From the NCBI GenBank assembly GCA_012511845.1, contig JAAZFF010000271.1:1-5965 (forward strand): a stretch of DNA of 5,965 bases, in the 5' to 3' direction. This document shows, piece by piece, positions 1 through 5,441 of the stretch. Below the pieces are notes generated by a model. It did not search any database and was not told the origin of the DNA. It saw only the letters and a program-made list of their open reading frames with translations. Within the stretch, counting starts at the first letter, position 1. Every line of letters starts with the position of its first letter. Position numbers and translations under genes: made by a program. The stretch comes from Lentisphaerota bacterium. Its GTDB lineage: Bacteria; Verrucomicrobiota; Kiritimatiellia; RFP12; UBA3636.

Positions 1-167
1 ATGATATAGGGAAGCAGCTCGGCTGTGGAGGTCATTTAGCCAGTCTGCGCCGTACGGCATCAGGCAGACTGTCTTTAGAAAATGCGATTACCTTTGATGC
101 CCTCGAAAATCTGCCCAGAGCAGAACTGTCGCAGCATGTAATTCCAATTCTGTCAGCCGATATTTAA
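1..167 (+). CDS. truB: tRNA pseudouridine(55) synthase TruB, C-terminal fragment
   Basis: The reading frame starts at base 3, is already open at the window edge, and ends at TAA 165-167, giving 54 residues. It begins DIGKQLGCGGHLASLRRT and continues ASGRLSLENAITFDAL, which is the conserved segment of bacterial TruB that follows the YIRSLARDLG strand (E. coli has DLGEKLGCGAHVIYLRR at this point). TruB converts U55 of tRNA to pseudouridine in the T-loop, in the cytoplasm. The catalytic Asp region lies upstream, outside the window. The tail after this motif is only about 25 residues, so there is no long C-terminal PUA-like extension, as in the shorter TruB forms. In many bacteria truB sits in an infB-rbfA-truB-ribF-rpsO order, but here the next gene faces the other way, so truB is the last gene of its unit. 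The motif match makes the identification firm. Confidence 0.88.
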   Translation, partial: DIGKQLGCGGHLASLRRTASGRLSLENAITFDALENLPRAELSQHVIPILSADI

Positions 168-175
168 AGCAGCCC

Positions 176-190
176 GGTTTTAGAAAAACC
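176..190. terminator. Short hairpin between convergent truB and URO-D-like genes
   Basis: GGTTTT (176-181) and AAAACC (185-190) form a perfect 6-bp inverted repeat with a 3-base loop. It lies 8 bases after the truB stop, and the URO-D-like stop codon (180-182) falls inside it. It could act as a weak bidirectional transcription barrier for the two converging genes. There is no T run after the stem on either strand and the stem is mostly A-T, so this is a weak candidate. Confidence 0.25.
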
Positions 191-1427
191 TGTCTATTAC
201 CCTTTCAGCAGTCTCTGCCCAGCGCGTAAGATTTTCTGTTCTGTTTGCTATCGTGCTGATGTCTTTGATAACGAATTCAAGTGGCGTATTATTTTTAACG
301 CAGGCTTCGCAGAATTGCTCAATTTCTTTTTCGACCGGGGCAGGATTGAACGGATATGTTGCTACAAATGCCGGATTAGGCTTTGCGGCAAGTACAAAAT
401 CGCTGCCGATATTTTCTGCAGCCATTTTGCAATCCGCCCAAGGTGTTATTGAGATTTTACGAAGGTTCTTAAAACGTTTCCGGAGATAGCCGATTTTTCT
501 TTCGAGCGGCTCACAGCAACCGTAGTAAAGAAGACCGCAATCAGAGAAAAGACGCTGGTTATACGGAAGATCAAACTCATCATGCATTTCCGGTGAGACA
601 GACCCGAAAATCTGCGCCGAGCAACGTCCCCACATGTCTTTTTTGCGAGCTGTGACTCCATCGAAATCATCAGCCGGCAGTTCGTTGGTGGCTCCTGCTG
701 TGCAGTGAAGTGTTACAGGGCTGTGCCCAAAAAGACCCTGTTCCTCCATTTGAGTGAAAAGTCCTTCTTTTATTTCGGTAAACTTTTCAGCTGTTTTGTG
801 CATGAACTCCGGACGAGTCGCCAGTTCCAGAAGAAGATTTTCTACACCGCGGTACCGTGAGATATCATCCCATATATGTTCAGACAAATACTCAACTCCT
901 GAAAGTTCAACTTCCATGATTCCGTCAAAAACAGCTCTTGCGATATCAAGATCCACTTCAGTACTTTCACGGTCGTACATAATTTTGGGTGGATGAAGTT
1001 TCTCGAGATCTTCTTCTGTCTGCAACTGATCTTTATAGGCGTGTGAGGAAATATATGTGCCTGTGGGTGTATGTATCTGGTCCTCTTCAACGCTTACACC
1101 TATTCCCTCAAGATATTTGATTTTTTTATAAACTCGAAAAATAGGAGGGATTACCAAGTCCACTTGAAAATGATTCCACTGATACAAATTGCGGCGCAAT
1201 CTATCTTCTATCCAGCCTAATTCCGGAGCACAGGTGTTGCGCAGTTCATCAGCCTTGATTTCACCCCAGGGCACTTCATCAATAAGTACCACAGGTCTTA
1301 CAATTTCAAGAGAATTAGTGGCTTTATAACGCAAAATTCTTTCGTTCTGAATTTCGAGACTTGCAATTTCAGCATATTTTTTGCCGAGTTCGCGAAGCGT
1401 ATTTAAATCTGTCTTTTTTATTTTCAT
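180..1427 (-). CDS. Uroporphyrinogen decarboxylase-superfamily protein (not HemE)
   Basis: This 415-residue cytoplasmic protein has no signal peptide. The URO-D superfamily is a TIM-barrel family holding uroporphyrinogen decarboxylase, the corrinoid-dependent methyltransferases (MtaA/CmuA type) and MetE-like enzymes. Placement rests on the late part of the protein: HCTAGATNELP near 241-251, SPEMHDEF near 278-285, SDCGLLYYGCCEPLERKIG near 295-313, and SITPWAD near 326-332. This is the layout of the URO-D-like proteins that are numerous in Lentisphaerota, Planctomycetota and some Firmicutes. The N-terminal RQAGR motif of true HemE, which grips the porphyrin carboxylates, is absent, and the protein is longer than HemE, so haem synthesis is unlikely. 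Cys242, Cys297, Cys304 and Cys305 near the predicted barrel mouth could bind zinc or a thiol, as in the methyltransferases, but this is inference. The start is the only good ATG; a weak AGG lies 8 bases upstream (1436-1438 on the complement). A good promoter precedes it. Substrate unknown. Confidence 0.85.
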   Translation of the reverse strand: MKIKKTDLNTLRELGKKYAEIASLEIQNERILRYKATNSLEIVRPVVLIDEVPWGEIKADELRNTCAPELGWIEDRLRRNLYQWNHFQVDLVIPPIFRVYKKIKYLEGIGVSVEEDQIHTPTGTYISSHAYKDQLQTEEDLEKLHPPKIMYDRESTEVDLDIARAVFDGIMEVELSGVEYLSEHIWDDISRYRGVENLLLELATRPEFMHKTAEKFTEIKEGLFTQMEEQGLFGHSPVTLHCTAGATNELPADDFDGVTARKKDMWGRCSAQIFGSVSPEMHDEFDLPYNQRLFSDCGLLYYGCCEPLERKIGYLRKRFKNLRKISITPWADCKMAAENIGSDFVLAAKPNPAFVATYPFNPAPVEKEIEQFCEACVKNNTPLEFVIKDISTIANRTENLTRWAETAERVIDRFF

Positions 1428-1458
1428 CTGCTATGCCTGACTGTTGTCACTTCATGAA

Positions 1459-1476
1459 TTTACTAACCATAGTAAA
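1459..1476. promoter_or_regulatory. Candidate operator: perfect 7-bp-arm palindrome
   Basis: TTTACTA (1459-1465) and TAGTAAA (1470-1476) are exact reverse complements with the 4-base centre ACCA. The site lies roughly +5 to +22 of the predicted minus-strand transcript, between its -10 box and the URO-D-like start codon, a standard repressor position. It also covers the -10 (CATAGT, 1468-1473) of a weaker plus-strand promoter candidate. An 18-bp dyad fits a dimeric regulator of the LacI or GntR kind, but no regulator gene is in the window. It could also be a small hairpin in the 5' leader. Confidence 0.4.
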
Positions 1477-1487
1477 ATACTCTGCAA

Positions 1488-1516
1488 ATACTATATATTT
1501 CCTGAAACATCGTCAA
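1488..1516 (-). promoter_or_regulatory. Sigma70-type promoter for the URO-D-like gene
   Basis: On the complement, TTGACG (1511-1516) and TAGTAT (1488-1493) match the -35 and -10 boxes at 5/6 each with an ideal 17-base spacer. The predicted start is near 1481, giving a leader of about 54 bases before the ATG at 1427. Confidence 0.6.
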
Positions 1517-1554
1517 GAATCTTTTGGAAATCGCAACACGGTGAGTTGCTGCAT

Positions 1555-1578
1555 AAGAAGTATATTTACTTCTTTTTT
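1555..1578 (+). terminator. Intrinsic-terminator-like hairpin upstream of cysK
   Basis: A perfect 8-bp stem (AAGAAGTA / TACTTCTT) with loop TATT runs straight into TTTT at 1575-1578. The T run lies only on the plus-strand side, so the orientation is plus. The stem is A-T rich (2 G-C pairs), hence of modest strength. It lies upstream of the cysK promoter, so it would not stop transcripts that start there. Confidence 0.5.
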
Positions 1579-1631
1579 GTTTATTATCATGTCGTAATAT
1601 TATTTAAATATTGTTGATTTTTCCTAAATTC

Positions 1632-1661
1632 TTGACACAGACCAATGTAGGAGCTTAATAT
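1632..1661 (+). promoter_or_regulatory. cysK promoter with consensus -35
   Basis: TTGACA (1632-1637) is a perfect -35 and TAATAT (1656-1661) a 4/6 -10 box with an 18-base spacer. The predicted start is near 1668, giving a leader of about 60 bases. The AT-rich stretch at about 1596-1631 sits where an UP element would lie. Confidence 0.55.
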
Positions 1662-1716
1662 TACCAGCTATTAACAATTTTGAATTTTATACGCTAATGG
1701 CAGATTAGAGGGATGT

Positions 1717-1722
1717 GGAGGT
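1717..1722 (+). promoter_or_regulatory. Strong ribosome binding site of cysK
   Basis: GGAGGT lies 6 bases before the ATG at 1729, a near-perfect Shine-Dalgarno match. It fixes the start and suggests efficient translation. Confidence 0.8.
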
Positions 1723-1728
1723 ACAGGT

Positions 1729-2649
1729 ATGTCAAATATTTATAATGATGTCAGTCAACTGATTGGTAATACACCACTCGTAAGAGTTAACAGACTAAAC
1801 ATGGGCAAGGCGGAAATACTTGTTAAAATGGAGTCTTTTAATCCAGCCTCGAGTGTGAAGGATCGTATAGCACTTTCAATGCTGGAGGCAGCTGAAAAAG
1901 AGGGTAAAGTGAAATCTGGTTCTCTTGTAATTGAAGCAACGAGTGGCAATACCGGAATCGGACTTGCCCTCGTGTCAGCAGTAAAGGGATACAGGTTGAT
2001 GTTAACGATGCCGGAAACAATGAGCATTGAGCGCAGAAAACTTCTACAGGCATACGGAGCTGAGCTTGTATTGACACCTGGTTCTGAGGGCATGAAGGGG
2101 GCAGTTGACAGGGCGGAGGAGCTTTGCCGTGAAAATCCCGGTTCATTTATTCCATCGCAGTTTGATAATCCTGCGAATGTGGAAATACATAAACGCACTA
2201 CAGCTGAGGAAATTTACCGTGATACAGGCGGTAAAGTAGATGTTCTTATATCAGGTGTAGGCACCGGTGGAACAGTTTCAGGAGTGGGGGAGGTTTTGAA
2301 GCAGAAAATACCTGGGATTAAAATTATTGCCCTCGAACCCGACTCTTCCCCGTTACTCTCCGGTGGTCAGGCAGGACCTCATAAAATACAAGGCTTGGGA
2401 GCCAATTTTGTTCCCTCTATCTTTAATGCCAAGGTTGTCGACAAGGTCATGACTGTATCTGCTGAAGATGCCGGTGCAACAGCTCGTGCTGCAGCAAAAA
2501 AAGAGGGAATGCTTATTGGCATTTCATCCGGTGCAGCTCTGCATATTGCTCTTAAACTGAGTCGTATGCCGGAATACGAAGGCAAGCGCATTGTGGCTAT
2601 TTTACCGGACAGCGGCGAACGCTATCTCTCCACTTGGCTTTTTGAATAA
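1729..2649 (+). CDS. cysK: Cysteine synthase A (O-acetylserine sulfhydrylase)
   Basis: This 306-residue cytoplasmic, PLP-dependent enzyme of fold type II makes L-cysteine and acetate from O-acetyl-L-serine and sulfide, the last step of cysteine synthesis. The visible motifs are in the expected order and spacing: IGNTPLVR near 12-19; SSVKDRIA near 41-48, with Lys44 as the PLP-binding lysine; TSGNTG 71-76, the substrate loop; GVGTGGTVSG 176-185, the phosphate-binding glycine loop; GPHKIQGLG near 216-224; ISSGAA 265-270, with the serine that contacts the PLP ring nitrogen; and PDSGERYLST 293-302. Length is standard for CysK, and the C-terminus lacks the CBS domains of cystathionine beta-synthase. 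It could be a CysM-type isozyme, but the GPHKIQG loop favours CysK. The gene has its own promoter and strong ribosome binding site, and stands alone, with no cysE, sulfate-uptake or rrf2/cymR-type regulator gene nearby. CysK usually forms a complex with CysE, so its partner must be elsewhere. Confidence 0.96.
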   Translation: MSNIYNDVSQLIGNTPLVRVNRLNMGKAEILVKMESFNPASSVKDRIALSMLEAAEKEGKVKSGSLVIEATSGNTGIGLALVSAVKGYRLMLTMPETMSIERRKLLQAYGAELVLTPGSEGMKGAVDRAEELCRENPGSFIPSQFDNPANVEIHKRTTAEEIYRDTGGKVDVLISGVGTGGTVSGVGEVLKQKIPGIKIIALEPDSSPLLSGGQAGPHKIQGLGANFVPSIFNAKVVDKVMTVSAEDAGATARAAAKKEGMLIGISSGAALHIALKLSRMPEYEGKRIVAILPDSGERYLSTWLFE

Positions 2650-2680
2650 TCGCAATACGAGGCGACTGCCCACTGAACAC

Positions 2681-2698
2681 TGCCCGGCTTGCCGGGTA
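2681..2698 (+). terminator. GC-rich hairpin after cysK
   Basis: CCCGG (2683-2687) pairs with CCGGG (2692-2696) around the stable tetraloop CTTG, and can be extended by a G-T and a T-A pair. It lies 32 bases after the cysK stop, a sensible terminator position. There is no T run after it, so it is a weak intrinsic terminator at best. A 12-base part of it is shared with the island near 5407, so it may instead be a fragment of a dispersed repeat. Confidence 0.35.
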
Positions 2699-2745
2699 AT
2701 CCGATTATACTGACCATCTAGATCAATTTTACAAATAGCTGCAGT

Positions 2746-2751
2746 TATAAT
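2746..2751 (+). promoter_or_regulatory. Perfect -10 box for the lipoprotein gene
   Basis: TATAAT is an exact -10 consensus and would start a transcript near 2758, giving a leader of about 67 bases. No good -35 is visible at 16-18 bases (best match 2/6), so the promoter may need an activator or be weak. Confidence 0.4.
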
Positions 2752-2824
2752 ACAATAAAGCATGACTTCGGTTAAGGTATGTTTGATGTTTTGCTTTGAG
2801 TTATATTAATGAAAGGAAGACAGT

Positions 2825-3499
2825 ATGAAATACAAGTTTTATTTTCTCATAACTGTTGTGGTGTTGTTTGCTTGTGGTTGTATTGTCAATGATGATGTTT
2901 CTGTTCTCACAATAAATCCGGATGGTTCTGCTGATCTTGTAGTGTTTTGCTCAAATATCCATTCAACAGAAAAAGGTGAAAAGGGAAGGGAAGAAGTCGC
3001 AGGGTATTGCCGTGCTTTTGACGCTCGTTCACGAGACGATATGCAACGCCTGACGAAAGCAGGGGCAGTCATAAAATCGGCTGAATGGATCGACAAATCA
3101 GTTCCGATGTCCAACCTGCTGCAAGCATCTTTTCCCGATTTGGAATCATTAAAAAGTTTGTTGAATTTCAGTGATTCCGAAGGTAAGCAAACGATAAAGC
3201 CTAAGTACACATTTTCCAATGGGGTCGGGCATTTTTCCGTGCAGGTTGAAGTAAATGAGAAGGATATTCCAGATGCTCAAGATGCAACCGCACGGTATGC
3301 ACAGTTTAAGCGTGACAGAGCCAATTCCATTTCCGAAATGAGGATTGCCATTGCTGGAGGTAAAATTACCGAAGCTTCAGGTCTGATCGTTGCCCGAGAT
3401 GGTCAGTCAGCTCTGATTGACAGCGATGATATTCTTGAAAAGCTTCGCACAAACAAAGGTAAGGCGGAGTTTTTTATGCAATGGGAAATTGAGGAATAG
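2825..3499 (+). CDS. Predicted lipoprotein of unknown function
   Basis: The protein has 224 residues. Its N-terminus is Lys-rich (MKYK), then hydrophobic at about 5-16, and ends in a lipobox-like LFAC with Cys17 as the likely lipidated residue; Cys19 follows, in a poorer context. It should be exported by Sec and anchored in a membrane by lipid. The mature part opens with DVSVLTINPDGSADLVVF (about 24-41), an alternating pattern of beta strands around an NPDG turn. This resembles the start of LppM-like and DUF3153-like lipoproteins, but I would not assign a family on that alone. The middle (about 45-80) is charged and probably helical, and the C-terminal third again alternates toward beta strands and ends MQWEIEE. 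The start is supported by an AAGGAAG Shine-Dalgarno at 2813-2819. The gene looks monocistronic: 148 bases with promoter signals separate it from the next gene. Function unknown. Confidence 0.8.
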   Translation: MKYKFYFLITVVVLFACGCIVNDDVSVLTINPDGSADLVVFCSNIHSTEKGEKGREEVAGYCRAFDARSRDDMQRLTKAGAVIKSAEWIDKSVPMSNLLQASFPDLESLKSLLNFSDSEGKQTIKPKYTFSNGVGHFSVQVEVNEKDIPDAQDATARYAQFKRDRANSISEMRIAIAGGKITEASGLIVARDGQSALIDSDDILEKLRTNKGKAEFFMQWEIEE

Positions 3500-3544
3500 T
3501 TTCCTGGTTTTTGACAGTACATGTTTCGATGCAAGATTCAGTGT

Positions 3545-3572
3545 TTTACGGTTTGTTGAATGTTGTTATAGT
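3545..3572 (+). promoter_or_regulatory. Candidate promoter for the BNR-4 gene
   Basis: TTTACG (3545-3550, 4/6) and TATAGT (3567-3572, 5/6) with a 16-base spacer predict a start near 3579 and a leader of about 70 bases. A perfect TTGACA also occurs at 3511-3516, but has only a poor -10 (AAGATT) at the right distance. Confidence 0.4.
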
Positions 3573-3647
3573 ATGTGATCTTAAAACATGTCAACTCCGG
3601 GCTAGGCCGGTGCAAAAATGGTTTAAAATATAAAAGGTTGTGCAGCT

Positions 3648-5108
3648 ATGAAAAAAAGAAACATCATGAGAATTATTATGCTAGCTACTTCGTTTTTTTT
3701 CACTACACAAATATATGGAAACGGTGATATGCAGGATAATATGGCAGACAAAATAAAGATGATAAAGAACTCGATTGCAGATGCCAGGGGTCTTGTCTTT
3801 AAAAGTGGACCATTTGGAACAGCCATTAATGGACAAACCTTCCAGCAGGAAGCTATTGTGTCATTCAACGGATATCAGTATGCTGCCTATTTTTCTGAGG
3901 GTGGAACGCCATGTATTGCACGCCGGAAACTGCCGGAAGGGGAGTGGAAAACGTTGTGTTTTACCGACTACAAAATCGGTCATGATGATGTTCACAATGT
4001 GGCAGTGGTAGAGGTGTGTCCTGAAGACGGCACAATTCATTTATCATACGATCATCATTGCAGTGATCTGCACTACCGCAGGTCTGTTCCCGGATTGGCA
4101 ACTCGTCCGGAGGAATTTGAGTGGAAGATCAGTAATTTTGGGAAAACAGTTTCCAGTCTTGAAGCAGGACATCATCTTAGAATGTTCACGTATCCGCAGT
4201 TTTTCAGAACTCCTAAAGGCAAGCTGCAGTTGCTTTACAGAATCGGTATTTCCGGTGATGGCGACTGGTATCTCGCTGAATACGATCCGGGAAATAACGG
4301 ATGGACAACGCTGGGAATGTTATTTTCCCGCAAAGGTGAATACGATACGAGCAACTCACGGTGTGCTTATCCCAATCAACTGAGGTATGACAGGGAATCT
4401 CGCCTTACGATGACATGGTGCTGGCGTGAAAGACCGGCAAATGGTGTACGGGATCTGCGCACTAACCATGATCTCTGTTATGCGTATAGCAATGATTTCG
4501 GAAGAACCTGGAAAAATGATAAGGGCGATATAATTGCTGTTTTGGGTGGTGATGAAAAAAATCGAAAACCTATTACCGTAGACAGCGAAGGAAGTGTTGT
4601 TATGAAAACACGTTTTCTTTGGGGGCAAATGAATGTTACGACTCACTTTGTAGATAAAAAGGGGCGAATTCATGTAATACACTGGCAACATGACCAAAAA
4701 GCTGAAAAGCCAAGCGCTGATCTGAATACGTGGAAGTATTACCATTACTGGAAAGATGAAAATGGATCATGGAAGGAAAATGTTTTACCTTTTGTTGGAC
4801 GAAAGCCCCAAATAATTTTAGACGATACTGATAATGCATACGTTTTATACAATAGAAATGATGAGAATCGGAAGTACCATGGAACTGATCCCGGAGGACA
4901 TTTGACAATTCAGTCTGCAACCGGTGCAAATAATTTTAAAGACTGGAAAATCTTGTGGACTTCTGAAGAACAGTTTTTGGGAGAGCCGTTGTATGATCCT
5001 ATAAGGTGGTCTGATAAGCATGTTTTGTCAGTTTATGCACAGGAAAAGCCTGAACAGGCAGGGACGCCTGCACCGCTGCGTGTTATAGATTTCGACTTCA
5101 GAGATTGA
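3648..5108 (+). CDS. Secreted BNR-4 beta-propeller protein, possible polysaccharide lyase
   Basis: This 486-residue protein begins with a signal peptide: MKKR at the N-terminus, a hydrophobic stretch at about 8-19, and a probable signal peptidase I cut after QIYG (about 24). The rest is one BNR-4-type (PF15892-like) seven-bladed propeller. Key segments are GHDDVHNVAV (111-120), DGTIHLSYDHH (127-137), TYPQFF (181-186), LLYRIGISGDGDWYL (195-209), an Asp-box SNDFGRTW (281-288), and WGQMNVTTHFVDKKG (325-339) followed by RIHVIHWQ (340-347). BNR-4 proteins include uncharacterised sialidase-like proteins and the PL24/PL25 ulvan lyases. His116, His136, Tyr182 and Arg198 are spaced like the catalytic residues I recall for those lyases, which favours beta-elimination of a uronic-acid polysaccharide over sialidase activity. 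The substrate is not proven. AAGG at 3634-3637 is 10 bases before the ATG; the ATG at 3666 (Met7) is an alternative start that would keep a shorter signal peptide. No lyase partner genes are in view. Confidence 0.85.
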   Translation: MKKRNIMRIIMLATSFFFTTQIYGNGDMQDNMADKIKMIKNSIADARGLVFKSGPFGTAINGQTFQQEAIVSFNGYQYAAYFSEGGTPCIARRKLPEGEWKTLCFTDYKIGHDDVHNVAVVEVCPEDGTIHLSYDHHCSDLHYRRSVPGLATRPEEFEWKISNFGKTVSSLEAGHHLRMFTYPQFFRTPKGKLQLLYRIGISGDGDWYLAEYDPGNNGWTTLGMLFSRKGEYDTSNSRCAYPNQLRYDRESRLTMTWCWRERPANGVRDLRTNHDLCYAYSNDFGRTWKNDKGDIIAVLGGDEKNRKPITVDSEGSVVMKTRFLWGQMNVTTHFVDKKGRIHVIHWQHDQKAEKPSADLNTWKYYHYWKDENGSWKENVLPFVGRKPQIILDDTDNAYVLYNRNDENRKYHGTDPGGHLTIQSATGANNFKDWKILWTSEEQFLGEPLYDPIRWSDKHVLSVYAQEKPEQAGTPAPLRVIDFDFRD

Positions 5109-5307
5109 GTGAGGTCTGATTTGAGCTGCAAAGCAGGGCGCATTTCTCCCGGCTGCCTATGATAGCTACGCCGAAGCAAGCCAAAACCGCTCCGAAGTGG
5201 CGCAGATATCTGACGCAGAGCTACGGAGAATGCAGGGGTTAAGGTGGCAGATAAGCATTTCAATAAGATCAACAAGGTCAAATTCTGAGTCTCGAATCCG
5301 GAGTCTG

Positions 5308-5326
5308 AGGTCGAAATCGACTTTTT
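5308..5326 (+). terminator. Small hairpin with T run downstream of the BNR-4 gene
   Basis: GGTCG (5309-5313) pairs with CGACT (5318-5322) around loop AAAT, with one G-T pair and an outer A-T pair, and is followed by an uninterrupted TTTTT (5322-5326). It could end transcripts coming from the BNR-4 gene about 200 bases upstream. The stem is short, so the call is tentative. Confidence 0.3.
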
Positions 5327-5407
5327 CACTGTTTCGAGTCCCTTCTAACAGCGTTGGCTGAGAAAAGCGGGAACGTCTTAACAAGCGGTCCACTGTTTTA
5401 CGGCGCG

Positions 5408-5441
5408 CCCGGCTTGCCCCGGTGTAGGACTCGAAGCCGGG
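5408..5441. repeat. 8-bp GC-rich inverted repeat
   Basis: CCCGGCTT (5408-5415) and AAGCCGGG (5434-5441) are exact reverse complements around an 18-base loop. There is no T run on either side, so this is a structural or repeat element, not an obvious terminator. Confidence 0.5.

Larger units (their letters stand above)
1480..1578 (+). ncRNA. Candidate small RNA or leader between divergent promoters
   Basis: Three hairpins follow one another on the plus strand: ATTTCC (1497-1502) with GGAAAT (1526-1531); GCAAC (1533-1537) with GTTGC (1545-1549); and AAGAAGTA (1555-1562) with TACTTCTT (1567-1574), the last followed by four more T. A promoter-like pair, TTGTCA (1444-1449) and CATAGT (1468-1473) with an 18-base spacer, would start a transcript near 1480, giving an RNA of about 100 bases. 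No plus-strand gene upstream needs this terminator. It may be a free-standing small RNA, or an attenuator reading toward cysK. It matches no RNA family I recognise. The AT-rich setting makes chance stems possible, so confidence is low. Confidence 0.3.
1428..1728. other. Divergent intergenic region, signal-rich
   Basis: This 301-base spacer lies between the start of the minus-strand URO-D-like gene and the start of cysK. It holds no credible gene. Going rightwards it contains a palindrome (1459-1476), the minus-strand promoter (1488-1516), three hairpins readable on the plus strand (1497-1531, 1533-1549, 1555-1574 plus a T run), an AT-rich block with two AATATT copies (1596-1601 and 1607-1612), and the cysK promoter and ribosome binding site. 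I saw no T-box, SAM or cobalamin riboswitch consensus in it. Confidence 0.8.

Noticed and set aside
180..1427. HemE, the haem-pathway uroporphyrinogen decarboxylase
   Set aside because: The N-terminal RQAGR motif is absent, the protein is longer than HemE, and its conserved segments fit the divergent URO-D-like group.
1361..1597. Plus-strand open frame of 78 codons across the URO-D-like start and the spacer
   Set aside because: It has no Shine-Dalgarno site, overlaps the start of a well-supported gene on the other strand, and its sequence looks like no protein. It also runs through the hairpins and promoters of the spacer.
1596..1612. AATATT repeated twice as an operator
   Set aside because: The motif is low-complexity A-T sequence and each copy is its own palindrome. 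It is better read as a possible UP element of the cysK promoter.
1428..1728. A T-box or SAM riboswitch controlling cysK
   Set aside because: No T-box sequence (AGGGTGGNACCGCG type) or SAM riboswitch core was found in the spacer.
1755..2198. Minus-strand open frames of 147 and 102 codons inside cysK
   Set aside because: They lie opposite a highly conserved gene and have composition typical of antisense frames. No ribosome binding site was found.
3597..3610. Terminator after the lipoprotein gene at CCGG...CCGG
   Set aside because: Only 3 to 4 base pairs are possible, there is no T run, and it lies within the probable leader of the next gene.
5033..5329. Minus-strand open frame of 98 codons overlapping the 3' end of the BNR-4 gene
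   Set aside because: It overlaps a well-supported gene, runs through repeat-like sequence and has no ribosome binding site.
5166..5393. Minus-strand open frame of 75 codons in the GC-rich island
   Set aside because: It would start at GTG with no Shine-Dalgarno, and its residues reflect the repeats. It is most likely a by-product of the repeat element.
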